Below are positions 19,390 through 30,107 of a stretch of 64,000 bases of DNA, piece after piece. The stretch is taken from contig NZ_CP048810.1 of assembly GCF_013347965.1 (NCBI RefSeq), positions 2,976,001 to 3,040,000 on the forward strand. Direction: 5' to 3'. Each line of letters begins with the position of its first letter. Within the stretch, counting starts at the first letter, position 1. Position numbers and translations under genes: made by a program. The notes below the pieces were generated by a model. That model made no database searches. It was given only the letters and a program-made list of their open reading frames with translations, and was not told the origin of the DNA. The stretch is from Pseudomonas bijieensis (GTDB lineage Bacteria; Pseudomonadota; Gammaproteobacteria; Pseudomonadales; Pseudomonadaceae).

Positions 19390-19441
19390 CACTAGGTGCA
19401 TATAAATATGCACTCAGTGCTAACTCTTCTGCACTTAGTGC
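19390..19441. promoter_or_regulatory. three operator-like boxes spaced 21 bp, SDR/tetR intergenic
   Basis: Boxes CACTAGGTG (19390-19398), CACTCAGTG (19411-19419) and CACTTAGTG (19432-19440) share the form CACTnAGTG, the first with one change. The last two extend to GCAC...GTGC palindromes. Centres are 19394, 19415 and 19436, exactly 21 bases apart, so all lie on one face of the helix. The third box ends a few bases before the regulator gene. A further palindrome, TGCATATAAATATGCA, spans 19397-19412. Confidence 0.65.
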
Positions 19442-19463
19442 AGAAATGCAACAGGCCATTGGA

Positions 19464-20075
19464 ATGTCAGAATCCTTCCCCCCCGCAGATGCAGCACCCA
19501 CAGAAGGCTTGCGCGAAAGCAAGCGCCGCGAAACACGCCAGCGCATCGCCGAGGCCGGCCAGCGCCTGTTCCTTGCCAACGGGTACGAAGGCACGACGCT
19601 GGACACCATCGCGGCAGCGGCTGGCATCTCACGCCGCACGTTTTTCTCGTACTTCAAATCGAAGGACGACATCATCTTGTTCTGGCAGGACGCCGATTCG
19701 GCCAGGCTGATTGCCGATCTGCTGAAGACATCGCCCGACGTACCGCCACTCGATGCCGTTCGCGATGTGATGGTCAAGCACATCGCGCGCTATACGACCG
19801 AGCAGATGACAGCCGTGGACAATCTCATGCGTTCGAGCGAGTCGCTTCTTGCGCGCAAGCAGGCGTACTACGCGGAACAGGAGCAAGCGCTGTTCAACGC
19901 GCTGTGTGAGGTCTGGCGGCAGCCTGAGCGGCGGTTGGCCCTTCGGATGGTGGCTGTGGTGTCCGTCGGTGCGATGAGACTCGCGCTTCAGGCGTGGCGG
20001 GATCAGACCGGCCAGCGAAAACCGGTGGCCAAATTCCTGGAGGACGCCTTTGACAGTTTGAGAGCAGAGCTTTGA
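19464..20075 (+). CDS. TetR-family transcriptional regulator
   Basis: The 203-residue predicted repressor has an N-terminal helix-turn-helix (TRQRIAEAGQRLFLANGYEG to GISRRTFFSYFKSKDD, about 20-62) and an all-helical ligand domain. The start at 19464 (MSESFPP) has AGG eight bases upstream; ATG 19446 is also possible. The frame is open back to 19365, but that part encodes the operator boxes, so it is unlikely to be translated. It is divergent from the SDR gene at 18445-19359, which it probably represses together with itself. Confidence 0.85.
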   Translation: MSESFPPADAAPTEGLRESKRRETRQRIAEAGQRLFLANGYEGTTLDTIAAAAGISRRTFFSYFKSKDDIILFWQDADSARLIADLLKTSPDVPPLDAVRDVMVKHIARYTTEQMTAVDNLMRSSESLLARKQAYYAEQEQALFNALCEVWRQPERRLALRMVAVVSVGAMRLALQAWRDQTGQRKPVAKFLEDAFDSLRAEL

Positions 20076-20216
20076 CTGTAGCGACGGGGCGTTTGCGGGT
20101 GGACATTGATACCGGACGGGGCAGACCTGCCACGTCCGGTTCGGAAAAGCCTCGGCGCCTGCCGGGGCCATGCTGCGAGGTCACGCGCCCCGTGTTCAGC
20201 CAGTCGCGGCTGTGGG

Positions 20217-20999
20217 CTAAAGAGTCGGAACGGTGCCGCCGTCGATCCGATACTCGGACCCTGCGATCGAAGCGGACCGAGGGGACGCCAGGAAAGCGAT
20301 CAAATCGGCCACCTCTTGTGGTGTGGCCGGTCGGCCCACTGGAATTCCTCCCAGCCAATCCATGACGATTTTCTTGCCGCCCTCGTAATCCGTTCCGGCG
20401 TCTGCCGCCATCCGCTGCGCAAACGCTACGGAAGCCTCAGTCTCAATCCAGCCCGGCGCAACGCTCAGCACGCGAACGCCCTTCGGCGTCACCTCTCTCG
20501 CCAGAGACTTGCTGTAGGTCGTGAGGGCCCCCTTGGCTGCGGCGTAGGCGGTGGTGGACTCGGGCAAAGGCAGCACGCGCTGGATGGAGCTGACGTGGAT
20601 GATGACGCCGGAGCCCTGAGCCAGCATCGCTGGCAGCAACGCACGATCCAGGCGTACGGCAGGCATCAAGTTCAGGTTCAGCTCGGCGAACCAGTGCTCA
20701 TCACTGATCGCGGCGAAACCGCCACCGGGGGTCTTCGAACCGCCGAGCACGTTGATCAGGATATCGACGCCGCCCCAGTCCTGCAGGACGGTCTGAGCAA
20801 GGTGATTCGTACCTTGCGCCGTCGACAGATCGGCAGCCACGTAGGTGACGCCCTCCACCGGCTCCGCTGGCACGGTGCGCGCGGATGTCGCCACCCGAGC
20901 GCCGGCCTCCACAAGGGTTTTCACGACTGCAGCGCCAAGGCCCAGCGTGCCGCCGGTGACCAATGTCCGCAGGCCATTCAGATGAAGGTCGAAGCTCAT
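20217..20999 (-). CDS. short-chain dehydrogenase/reductase (classical type)
   Basis: The 260-residue oxidoreductase has the cofactor motif TGGTLGLG (about 15-22), NVLGG in place of NNAG, the catalytic serine in HVSSIQRV and YAAAKGA (about 155) with tyrosine and lysine. The C-terminus IDGGTVPTL is classical FabG-like. The start codon overlaps the stop of the SnoaL-like gene by four bases, so both form one unit. A LysR gene lies divergently upstream. Substrate unknown. Confidence 0.88.
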   Translation of the reverse strand: MSFDLHLNGLRTLVTGGTLGLGAAVVKTLVEAGARVATSARTVPAEPVEGVTYVAADLSTAQGTNHLAQTVLQDWGGVDILINVLGGSKTPGGGFAAISDEHWFAELNLNLMPAVRLDRALLPAMLAQGSGVIIHVSSIQRVLPLPESTTAYAAAKGALTTYSKSLAREVTPKGVRVLSVAPGWIETEASVAFAQRMAADAGTDYEGGKKIVMDWLGGIPVGRPATPQEVADLIAFLASPRSASIAGSEYRIDGGTVPTL

Positions 21000-21322
21000 G
21001 CCGTGATCTCCAGCGATGCGATCAGGCCGCGTTCAAGGCGAAAGCGGTAGGACAGGACGATCGGGCTGCCAGGGAAGTTGCCGGTGACGTTGGCGCGGAC
21101 AAGTTGAAAGCCGTCCTCTCCCTCAATGGCGAATGGCACGCTCGTCGCGCTGTACTTGGCCGATGCCTCGGCCATAAAGGCCTTGATGGCGTTGATGCCC
21201 GTGTAGGTATGACCGTCGTCCTTCATGACGGCTTGCGCGGTGAAGCAACGCGCCAAGGCGTCGGGGTTGTGTTCGGCCGCGAAGTACGCGGCAATAGGCT
21301 CAGGAAGGGTCAAGGTGTTCAA
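20996..21322 (-). CDS. SnoaL-like/NTF2-fold protein
   Basis: The 108-residue protein has the cone-like NTF2 fold pattern: N-terminal helices with YFAAEHNPDALARCFTAQAV, a VMKDDGHTYTGINAIKAFM segment and C-terminal beta strands (RANVTGNF, LSYRFRLERGLI). Such proteins are isomerases, cyclases or ligand binders, and many have no known role. It is co-transcribed with the SDR gene (ATGA overlap) and divergent from the LysR regulator. Confidence 0.8.
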   Translation of the reverse strand: MNTLTLPEPIAAYFAAEHNPDALARCFTAQAVMKDDGHTYTGINAIKAFMAEASAKYSATSVPFAIEGEDGFQLVRANVTGNFPGSPIVLSYRFRLERGLIASLEITA

Positions 21323-21423
21323 TTTTTGGCTCCATGGGGTCAGCGAAGGCCTCAGGATGCGCGTCTACTTGAATTCAGTGAATACGCTAGAATCTTTATA
21401 GGTTGCTTAGGAAACGATACATA

Positions 21424-22335
21424 ATGCGCGGATCCGACTTCGCTGAACTGAAGGCCTTCGTAGCCGTCGTGGAACGCCAGAGCTTTGCCCGAGCTGCAGA
21501 GCATTTGGGCCTATCGCCGTCGGCACTCAGCCAGACCATCCGGCAACTCGAAGGCCGCATCGGCGCTCGCCTTCTGAATCGCACAACTCGAAGCGTCGCG
21601 CCATCGGCCAGTGGCGAACTGCTCTACAGGCGCATAGCGCCATTGTTTCGGGAGATGGCTGCTGCAGTCGCCCAAGCCAGTGAGGCGACAGGACAGATGA
21701 GCGGCACGCTTCGCATCAACACGCTGGGGATCGCAGCGCGGACCATCATCGCGCCCCGGCTTTCACGCTTCCATCAAGCACACCCTGACGTGGTTCTCGA
21801 CATCGTGGTCGACGACGCGCTCGCCGATATCGTCGCGGGCCGCTTTGATGCGGGCATCCGCGTGGGTGGGCAGCTCGAGAAAGACATGGTTGCCGTCCGC
21901 CTCACGCCGGACCTGAACATGGTGGCCGTGGCCTCCCCGGACTATATCGCCCGTAGAGGAACCCCCAAGTCGCCCGCCGATTTGCATAACCATACATGCA
22001 TCAACTGGCGGCTCCAGATGGACGGCAGGCAATATCGCTGGGAGTTCAAGAAACGAGGGCAACGACTCGAAGTGGCGGTGGACGGCCCCGTCGTCACCAA
22101 TCATGCTGACATCGGCATTGCTGCTGCGCTGAACGGGCTCGGCATTGCCTATCACTTTGAGCGAGATGGCGTGGGCGAGCTCTTGACCCAGGGGCGGCTG
22201 GTCCAGGTCCTGCCGGACTGGTCGATTTCGCGCCCGGGGCTGTTCCTCTACTATCCGAGCCGCCAGCATCGACCAGCCCTCCTAGGGGCGTTCATCGACT
22301 GTCTCCTGGATCGAAAACCGTTCGATCAGCTCTAG
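21424..22335 (+). CDS. LysR-family transcriptional regulator
   Basis: The 303-residue protein has an N-terminal winged helix-turn-helix (FVAVVERQSFARAAEHLGLS, about 11-30, then SALSQTIRQLEGRIGARLLNRTTR) and a periplasmic-binding-like effector domain with TLRINTLGIAARTIIAPRLS. The start at 21424 (MRGSDFAEL) is the usual LysR N-terminus; the longer frame adds a few residues. It is divergent from the SnoaL-SDR pair, its likely target; the 101-base gap would hold the operator. Confidence 0.9.
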   Translation: MRGSDFAELKAFVAVVERQSFARAAEHLGLSPSALSQTIRQLEGRIGARLLNRTTRSVAPSASGELLYRRIAPLFREMAAAVAQASEATGQMSGTLRINTLGIAARTIIAPRLSRFHQAHPDVVLDIVVDDALADIVAGRFDAGIRVGGQLEKDMVAVRLTPDLNMVAVASPDYIARRGTPKSPADLHNHTCINWRLQMDGRQYRWEFKKRGQRLEVAVDGPVVTNHADIGIAAALNGLGIAYHFERDGVGELLTQGRLVQVLPDWSISRPGLFLYYPSRQHRPALLGAFIDCLLDRKPFDQL

Positions 22336-22431
22336 GCCCCCAGGAAGGGTCACCATAGCGTCGGCAAACAGCATGGAGTGGGCTATGGAAAACACGGTCT
22401 CGGCGATGCACAAAGCGGCTAGAACTGGCCA

Positions 22432-22468
22432 GCCCAAAAAAGCCAAAAGCCCGCAATTACGCGGGCTT
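22432..22468 (-). terminator. guaA: Rho-independent terminator after guaA
   Basis: On the minus strand, stem AAGCCCGC/GCGGGCTT with loop TAATT, followed by TTTTGGCTTTTTT, about 47 bases past the guaA stop. Confidence 0.85.
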
Positions 22469-22514
22469 CAGGGCATTTTCTGCTAATGGGTGCCGGACAA
22501 TGCCGGGCGCCCCA

Positions 22515-24092
22515 TCATTCCCACTCAATCGTCGCCGGCGGCTTGCTCGACACGTCATACGTGACGCGGGAGATGCCTTCGATTTCGTTGATGATGCGTC
22601 CGGAAACGGTTTCCAGCAGCTCGTACGGCAGGTGTGCCCAGCGAGCGGTCATGAAGTCGATGGTTTCCACGGCACGCAGGGCCACGACCCAGGCGTAACG
22701 ACGGCCATCGCCAACCACGCCCACCGATTTCACCGGTTGGAACACCACGAAGGCCTGGCTGACCTTGTGGTACCAGTCGGCCTTGCGCAGTTCTTCGATG
22801 AAGATGTGGTCGGCGCGACGCAGCAGGTCGGCGTATTCCTTCTTCACTTCACCGAGGATCCGCACGCCCAGGCCCGGGCCCGGGAATGGGTGGCGGTAGA
22901 CCATGTCGTAGGGCAGGCCCAGTTCCAGGCCGAGGCGACGTACTTCGTCCTTGAACAGTTCGCGCAGCGGCTCGACCAGCTTGAGGTTCATCTCTTCCGG
23001 CAGGCCACCGACGTTGTGGTGGGACTTGATCACGTGGGCCTTGCCGCTCTTGGCGCCGGCCGACTCGATCACGTCGGGGTAGATGGTGCCCTGGGCCAGG
23101 TACTTGATGTTGTCCAGCTTGCAGGATTCGGCGTCGAACACGTCGATGAAGGTACGGCCGATGATCTTGCGCTTCTTCTCCGGGTCGGACTCGCCGGCCA
23201 GGTTGTTCAGGAACTGCTCTTCGGCGTTGGCGCGGATCACCTTGACGCCCATGTTCTCGGCGAACATGGCCATCACTTGCTCGCCTTCGTGCAGGCGCAG
23301 CAGGCCGTTGTCGACGAAGACGCAGGTCAGTTGGTCGCCAATGGCCTTGTGCAACAGCGCCGCGACCACAGAGGAGTCCACACCGCCGGACAGGCCCAGC
23401 AGCACGTTGTCGGTGCCGACTTGAGCACGGACCTGAGCGATGGCGTCTTCCGCGATTTTCGACGGGGTCCACAGGGCTTCGCATCCGCAGATGTCGAGGA
23501 TGAAGCGCGACAGGATGCGGCCGCCTTGCTTGGTGTGGGTCACTTCCGGGTGGAACTGCACGCCGTAGTAGCGACGATCATCGTTGAACATACCGGCAAT
23601 CGGGCAGCTCGGGGTGCTGGCCAGGATGTGGAAGTCTTCCGGCATCTTGGTGACCTTGTCACCGTGGCTCATCCACACGTCCAGGCCGAACAGGCCGTCG
23701 GCGTCGATATGGTCTTCGATGCCGTCCAGCAGACGGCTCTTGCCGACCACATCGACGCGGGCGTAACCGAACTCACGCAGGTCGGAACCTTCGACCTTGC
23801 CGCCCAGTTGTTCAGCCATGGTCTGCATGCCGTAGCAGATACCGAAGACCGGCACGCCCAGGTCGAACACCGCTTGTGGGCAGCGCGGGCTGTCGGCTTC
23901 GTGCACGGACTCGGGGCCACCAGCGAGGATGACGCCTTTAGGCGCGAATTCGCGAATCGCTTCGTCATCCATGTCGAACGGATGCAATTCGCAGTACACG
24001 CCGATTTCACGCACGCGGCGGGCGATCAGCTGGGTGTACTGGGAACCGAAGTCGAGGATCAGGATGCGGTGAGCGTGAATGTCGAGGACCAT
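22515..24092 (-). CDS. guaA: GMP synthase (glutamine-hydrolysing)
   Basis: Makes GMP from XMP, ATP and glutamine. The 525-residue protein has a class I glutamine amidotransferase domain with nucleophile cysteine in GICYGMQ (C86) and the FHPEVTH histidine/glutamate, an ATP-pyrophosphatase loop GLSGGVDSS near 234, and a dimerisation domain ending PPATIEWE. It lies 79 bases downstream of guaB on the same strand, the classical guaBA operon. Confidence 0.98.
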   Translation of the reverse strand: MVLDIHAHRILILDFGSQYTQLIARRVREIGVYCELHPFDMDDEAIREFAPKGVILAGGPESVHEADSPRCPQAVFDLGVPVFGICYGMQTMAEQLGGKVEGSDLREFGYARVDVVGKSRLLDGIEDHIDADGLFGLDVWMSHGDKVTKMPEDFHILASTPSCPIAGMFNDDRRYYGVQFHPEVTHTKQGGRILSRFILDICGCEALWTPSKIAEDAIAQVRAQVGTDNVLLGLSGGVDSSVVAALLHKAIGDQLTCVFVDNGLLRLHEGEQVMAMFAENMGVKVIRANAEEQFLNNLAGESDPEKKRKIIGRTFIDVFDAESCKLDNIKYLAQGTIYPDVIESAGAKSGKAHVIKSHHNVGGLPEEMNLKLVEPLRELFKDEVRRLGLELGLPYDMVYRHPFPGPGLGVRILGEVKKEYADLLRRADHIFIEELRKADWYHKVSQAFVVFQPVKSVGVVGDGRRYAWVVALRAVETIDFMTARWAHLPYELLETVSGRIINEIEGISRVTYDVSSKPPATIEWE

Positions 24093-24171
24093 GACTCATT
24101 CTCATGTAGTGAATCAGAAACAACTCGGGGCTGAATGAACAGCCCCGGTGATTAACGTTTTGCTGGAAGCC

Positions 24172-25719
<1,548 letters not shown>

Positions 25720-25779
25720 CTATTATTGGCGGGGTGATTGACGGGCTAAATCACTGCACTCCGACCATACGCCGAACCC

Positions 25780-25873
25780 GTGGCGAGGGAGCTTGCTCCC
25801 GCTCGGTTGCGCAGCGACCGCAAACATCTCAGGGCCGCTTCGCAGCCCAGCGGGAGCAAGCTCCCTCGCCACA
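25780..25873. repeat. REPIN of the GTGGCGAG-type family
   Basis: Inverted REP units, GTGGCGAGGGAGCTTGCTCC from 25780 and the mirror arm ending CTCCCTCGCCAC near 25873. It lies between the guaB promoter and the zinc-ribbon gene and closely matches the copies at 8146-8275 and 59036-59169. Confidence 0.88.
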
Positions 25874-25910
25874 GGGGTTGTGTATTCATCGCCCCAGTGT
25901 GTGTTGCTCG

Positions 25911-26459
25911 CTACAACTCCACCTTCACCCAACTCACCGGCTGATCCAGCCAATCGGCGAATTCATCCAGAAACGCCTGCTTGAACCCCGCCTCCAGCCA
26001 GTTGTTGAAGATGAACCCCAGGTTGGAAAAGCCACAGGGCTGCAGAAACAGAAATCCATTGATGTCATCTTCATGGCCACATTCGGGACAAGTAAAGTTG
26101 TCGGTGCGCGCCGGCATCCAGTCTTCCAGGCTCTCGAACAGCGCTTCGCCGATTTCCTTGCGGCACTCGGCGCAGCCGGCCTCTTCGAGAAAGCCCTTGG
26201 CCGGCGTATAGATGCAACGCTTGGTGATGATCTCCAGGCCATTGATCGACTCACCGAACGGCAAGGCTTCGGGGTGCATGACCACTTCGCGGGCACCAGG
26301 GGCGATGGCGTGGGCCATGCGATTGCCGGTGCGCCCGCAGGTGGTCAGCTGTTCTTCGACGATATTCTTGCGCACCAGCCAGCGCACGATCGCCCGGGCC
26401 CGTGGCTCGTGGACCGGCAGGGTGGAAATTTTCGGAACGATGATGCTTTGCGAGTTCAT
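25911..26459 (-). CDS. conserved protein with paired CxxC zinc-ribbon motifs
   Basis: The 182-residue cytosolic protein has no membrane segment. Two cysteine pairs, CAEC (about 93-96) and CPEC (about 122-125), suggest one treble-clef or zinc-ribbon site. Homologues in pseudomonads are, as I recall, often mislabelled as sugar ABC transporter ATPase, but no Walker motif is present. ATG at 26457-26459 (MNSQSIIVPK) is chosen because the longer frame has no ribosome site. The function is not known. It is 70 bases downstream of a TauE permease gene on the same strand. Confidence 0.65.
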   Translation of the reverse strand: MNSQSIIVPKISTLPVHEPRARAIVRWLVRKNIVEEQLTTCGRTGNRMAHAIAPGAREVVMHPEALPFGESINGLEIITKRCIYTPAKGFLEEAGCAECRKEIGEALFESLEDWMPARTDNFTCPECGHEDDINGFLFLQPCGFSNLGFIFNNWLEAGFKQAFLDEFADWLDQPVSWVKVEL

Positions 26460-26529
26460 GGCGAGGCCTGGCTGTTTCCCTGGCAGGGTCTGATCGAAGG
26501 CCGGCAGCTTAATCCCTGGCGGGGCCAGG

Positions 26530-27297
26530 TCAAGCACTCAGGTAGCGCACGATCAACGCAAGGCCGCTGGCAAGCACCAACCAGGTGACCAACTGCACGA
26601 ACGCCTCTCGCGACATCTTCATGGTCAAGCGCCGCCCTACCCACAACCCCAGCGCCATGGCCGGCAACAAACACAGCGCCAGTACCAACAAGGGTAGCTC
26701 GGCATACACCCCGGCCACGATAAACAGGCTCAAGCGCACCACCGTGCTGCAACTGATCAAGGCACTTTGCGTGGCGCGGGCCGCGTCCTTCGGCAGACGG
26801 CTGTTCAGGTAGATCGCATATAAAAAGCCGCCGCTGCCAAACAACGCCCCGAACATCCCGCCCACCGTGCCCATCGGGAACGCCCACAGCGATGACAGCT
26901 GCTTCGGCCGGGTTTTTATCGACAGGCTATAGATCGCATAACTGCTGATGAACAGCCCCATCAACAGCAACAACAGGTCGGACTTGAGGTTGAGCAGGAA
27001 AATCACCCCCAGGGTGCAGCCCACCGCCATGCACGGCAGCAACCGCAACAGTTCAGGCCGAGACACGTCCCGGCGCGATGGCAACAGGTTGCCGAAGGCC
27101 GCGACAAAATCGAGCAAGACCAGCAACGGGATGATTTTCGACAGTGGCATGAACAGCAGCAGGACGGGGGCGGCCACCAACGCCGTGCCGAACCCGGCGA
27201 TGCCGAACACGATGTAGGCCAGGGTGATGGCCAGGCCGATCACCAGCCATTGCGTTGGCGCGAATGCCCATTGGCCTAACCATGACAGAAGATCCAT
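26530..27297 (-). CDS. TauE/SafE-family sulfite/anion permease
   Basis: The 255-residue membrane protein has about eight membrane segments and the two repeated family motifs, GIAGFGTALVAAPVLLL (about 33-49) and GTVGGMFGALFGSGGFLYAIY (about 145), typical of the TauE/SafE/TSUP group that exports sulfite, sulfoacetate and related anions. The substrate is not predictable. The ATG at 27295-27297 has AAGGAAG upstream. It is divergent from xseA, with a REPIN in the gap. Confidence 0.85.
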   Translation of the reverse strand: MDLLSWLGQWAFAPTQWLVIGLAITLAYIVFGIAGFGTALVAAPVLLLFMPLSKIIPLLVLLDFVAAFGNLLPSRRDVSRPELLRLLPCMAVGCTLGVIFLLNLKSDLLLLLMGLFISSYAIYSLSIKTRPKQLSSLWAFPMGTVGGMFGALFGSGGFLYAIYLNSRLPKDAARATQSALISCSTVVRLSLFIVAGVYAELPLLVLALCLLPAMALGLWVGRRLTMKMSREAFVQLVTWLVLASGLALIVRYLSA

Positions 27298-27381
27298 TGT
27301 CGACTTCCTTGGTGACGAAGGGGGCGACTTTAGCCAGATCCAGGGCGACACATCCAGCGTTTGTGGTGACTGACCCATTGC

Positions 27382-27458
27382 AATCGCGAGCAGGCTCGCT
27401 CCCACAGGGGATCTGTGTCGCAGCGAAGATCCAGTGTGGGAGCGAGCCTGCTCGCGAT
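27382..27458. repeat. REPIN (GTGGGAGCGAG variant)
   Basis: Inverted units at 27382-27406 (ATCGCGAGCAGGCTCGCTCCCACA) and 27435-27458, spaced 28 bases, in the tauE-xseA divergent gap. Confidence 0.88.
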
Positions 27459-27527
27459 GCGGACGACTCGGTCTGATTTGTCTGCACACATGGAGATTCA
27501 TCGGCGAATGCCCTTATCATGCCGCCC

Positions 27528-28907
27528 ATGATTAAAGATCCCTTTGCCCGACTGGGCCTGGACCGCGAGGTCCTGACTGTCAGCCAGCTCAACGGCCGCG
27601 CGCGGGTGTTGCTCGAAGACGTGTTCAGCAACATCTGGGTCGAGGGCGAGATCTCCAACCTTGCCCGCCCGGCGTCCGGCCATGTGTATTTCACCCTCAA
27701 GGACAGCGGCGCCCAGGTGCGCTGCGCGCTGTTCCGGCAGAACGCCGCGCGGGTGCGCCAGGCCTTGAAGGACGGGCTGGCGGTGAAGGTGCGCGGCAAG
27801 GTCTCGCTGTTCGAGGGCCGTGGCGACTACCAACTGATCCTCGACACCGTGGAGCCGGCCGGCGATGGCGCCCTGCGCCTGGCCTTTGAGGCGCTGAAGG
27901 AAAAGCTCAGCGCCGAAGGCCTGTTCAGTGCCGAGCGCAAGGTGCCGCTGCCGGCCCACCCGCAACGCATTGGCATCATCAGTTCGCCCACCGGCGCGGT
28001 GATCCGCGACATCATCAGCGTCTTTCGCCGCCGTGCGCCGCAGATATCCCTGACCTTGATTCCCACCGCAGTGCAGGGCCGCGAAGCCACCGCGCAAATC
28101 GTCCGCGCCCTGAAACTGGCCGATGCCCGTGGCTTCGATGCGCTGATCCTGGCCCGGGGCGGCGGTTCACTGGAAGACTTGTGGTGCTTCAACGAAGAGG
28201 CCGTGGTCCGGGCGGTGGATGCCTGCGTCACGCCGATCGTCAGCGCCGTGGGCCATGAAACCGACGTATCTATCAGCGATTTCGTCGCCGACGTGCGTGC
28301 CCCGACCCCGTCCGCCGCCGCCGAATTGCTGGCTCCCGATGCCGGCGACCTGGTGCGCCGGGTCGAAAGCCTGCATCGCCGGCTGGTGATGCGCATGCGC
28401 GACCGGTTGATGCGCGATCAACTGCGCCTCGAAGGCCTCACCCGGCGCCTGCGTCATCCCGGTGAACGCCTGCGCCAGCAAGCCCAGCGCCTCGACGACC
28501 TGGACATGCGCCTGCGCCGGGCCTTCGAACGCAGCCTCAATACCCGCCGCGAACGCCTGATCCGCCTGGAAACCCGCCTGGCCGGGCAACACCCGGGCCG
28601 GCAACTGGCATTGCTGCGCCAGCGCCTGGACAGCCTGGCCGAACGCCTGCCCCGGGCCATGCGCGAAGGCCTGAAAACACGCCGCGTGCAATTGCACAAC
28701 CAGATGCAGACGTTGCACATCGTCAGCCCCCTGGCGACCCTCGGTCGGGGCTACAGCATTTTGCTCGACGAGCGCGGCCATGCCATCCGTAGCGCCGGGC
28801 AAACCCAGACCGGCCAACGCCTGACTGCCAAGCTGGGCGAAGGCGAACTGCTGGTGCGGGTCGAAGACAATCACCTGACGCCGGTCACCCTTTCTTTACT
28901 GGATTGA
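27528..28907 (+). CDS. xseA: exodeoxyribonuclease VII large subunit
   Basis: With XseB it degrades single-stranded DNA from both ends. The 459-residue protein has an N-terminal OB fold (VGEISNL, GHVYFTLKD), the catalytic domain with RIGIISSPTGAVIRDI and ARGGGSLEDLW, then a long arginine-rich coiled coil (about 270-390) that binds XseB, and a short C-terminal beta part. The ATG at 27528 (MIKDPFARL) is the usual start; ATG 27519 adds three residues. It is followed after three bases by an M23 peptidase gene. Confidence 0.96.
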   Translation: MIKDPFARLGLDREVLTVSQLNGRARVLLEDVFSNIWVEGEISNLARPASGHVYFTLKDSGAQVRCALFRQNAARVRQALKDGLAVKVRGKVSLFEGRGDYQLILDTVEPAGDGALRLAFEALKEKLSAEGLFSAERKVPLPAHPQRIGIISSPTGAVIRDIISVFRRRAPQISLTLIPTAVQGREATAQIVRALKLADARGFDALILARGGGSLEDLWCFNEEAVVRAVDACVTPIVSAVGHETDVSISDFVADVRAPTPSAAAELLAPDAGDLVRRVESLHRRLVMRMRDRLMRDQLRLEGLTRRLRHPGERLRQQAQRLDDLDMRLRRAFERSLNTRRERLIRLETRLAGQHPGRQLALLRQRLDSLAERLPRAMREGLKTRRVQLHNQMQTLHIVSPLATLGRGYSILLDERGHAIRSAGQTQTGQRLTAKLGEGELLVRVEDNHLTPVTLSLLD

Positions 28908-28910
28908 TTC

Positions 28911-29732
28911 ATGCCGCGATATCTCGCCCCATTGCTCTTGCTGTGCCTGACCTTCAACGCCCACGCCGACAGTTACATCTCCCGCCTGTTGAACAAACCG
29001 GTGCCCGGCGGCGTCGCTGTGGTGGACCTGGGCAGCGCAGCCAAGGCGCCGAAGGCCAGTTACCAGGGCAAACCGGTGTTGGTGGTCAAGGAACAGGACA
29101 ACTGGCTGGCGATTGTCGGCATCCCGCTGACGGTCCAGCCCGGCACTCAGCAGATCAGCAGTGGCGGCAGCACCCAACCGTTCGTGGTCGGCTATAAAAA
29201 GTACCCTGAGCAACACATCACCCTGAAGAACAAACGCCAGGTCAACCCGAACCCGGCGGATCTCAAGCGCATCGACGCCGAACTGGCCGTGCAACTGAAG
29301 GCCTACCGCAGCTTCAGCCCGAACATCCCCAGCAACCTGCTGCTGGACAAACCGGTCAACGGCCCGCTGTCGAGCAAGTTCGGCGTGCGCCGGTTCTTCA
29401 ACGGCGAAGAGCGCAACCCCCACGCCGGCCTGGACTTCGCCGTGCCCGCCGGCACGCCGATCAAGACCCCGGCCGCCGGCAAGGTGATCCTCACTGGCAA
29501 TTACTTCTTCAATGGAAACACGGTATTCGTCGATCACGGCCAAGGCTTCATCAGCATGTTCTGCCACATGTCGAAGATCGACGTGAAAGTCGGCCAGCAA
29601 CTGGCCCGCGGCACGGTGGTGGGCAAGGTTGGCGCCACCGGTCGGGCGACCGGGCCGCACATGCACTGGAACATCAGCCTGAACGATGCGCGGGTGGATC
29701 CGGCGATTTTCATTGGCGCGTTTCAACCCTGA
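28911..29732 (+). CDS. M23-family metallopeptidase (LytM-type), secreted
   Basis: The 273-residue protein has a signal peptide (cleavage near AHA, residue 19). An N-terminal beta domain with KxVLVVKEQDNWLAIVGIP is followed by a C-terminal M23 domain with zinc ligands H and D in HAGLD (about 168-172) and HMHW (about 249-252). All the usual zinc ligands are present, so it is probably an active peptidoglycan endopeptidase, unlike the degenerate EnvC or NlpD. It starts three bases after xseA, so the two genes are likely co-transcribed, as is common in pseudomonads. Confidence 0.9.
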   Translation: MPRYLAPLLLLCLTFNAHADSYISRLLNKPVPGGVAVVDLGSAAKAPKASYQGKPVLVVKEQDNWLAIVGIPLTVQPGTQQISSGGSTQPFVVGYKKYPEQHITLKNKRQVNPNPADLKRIDAELAVQLKAYRSFSPNIPSNLLLDKPVNGPLSSKFGVRRFFNGEERNPHAGLDFAVPAGTPIKTPAAGKVILTGNYFFNGNTVFVDHGQGFISMFCHMSKIDVKVGQQLARGTVVGKVGATGRATGPHMHWNISLNDARVDPAIFIGAFQP

Positions 29733-29757
29733 GTTTTTGCGGTGAGGCTACTGGCCT

Positions 29758-29851
29758 CATCGCGAGCGGGCTCGCTCCCACATTTGGATCTCTTGTAAAT
29801 ACAACATTGTGCCCAACAGAAATCCCTGTGGGAGCGAGCCTGCTCGCGATG
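29758..29851. repeat. REPIN (GTGGGAGCGAG variant)
   Basis: Inverted units at 29758-29782 and 29827-29851, at the start of the 464-base gap between the peptidase gene and leuA. After it (29852-30029) I see only an A+T-richer stretch without a gene, presumably the leuA promoter region. Confidence 0.88.
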
Positions 29852-30029
29852 ACGGCAGCCATATCACCGCGACTCCAGGAATTGCCAAGCTCTAAACATC
29901 AACGCAATTCCCAAGACAAATATTCGAGATATGAGCGATTAAATCTCGCAAACCTCCGCAAAAACAGAACTTCTCTCAATTTTTTCCGACTGCTTGCGAT
30001 CCGCCCCTCACGCGGTTAGGGTTGAGGGC

Positions 30030-30107
30030 ATGAAAACCTCTCACACCCTCATCCAGCTTCGCCAGCACCGCAGCCTGTGCCTCGTCAGCGCACGACTGCC
30101 GGGCTGA
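30030..30107 (+). CDS. putative leuA leader peptide, 25 residues
   Basis: A short frame, ATG to TGA, upstream of leuA, preceded by TTGAGGG. It has five leucine codons among 25 (positions 7, 10, 16, 18 and 23: CTC, CTT, CTG, CTC, CTG), several close together (LCL). The last codons lie in one arm of a stem (GCCGGG at 30098-30103 with CCCGGC at 30123-30128). The alternative arm of that stem starts a terminator-like hairpin before a T-run. The arrangement fits ribosome-mediated attenuation by leucine supply. It is not supported by comparison with other genomes here. Confidence 0.6.
   Translation: MKTSHTLIQLRQHRSLCLVSARLPG

Noticed and set aside
25911..26459. Annotation as a sugar ABC transporter ATPase, as seen in some genomes
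   Set aside because: The sequence has no Walker A, signature or Walker B motif, only CxxC pairs.
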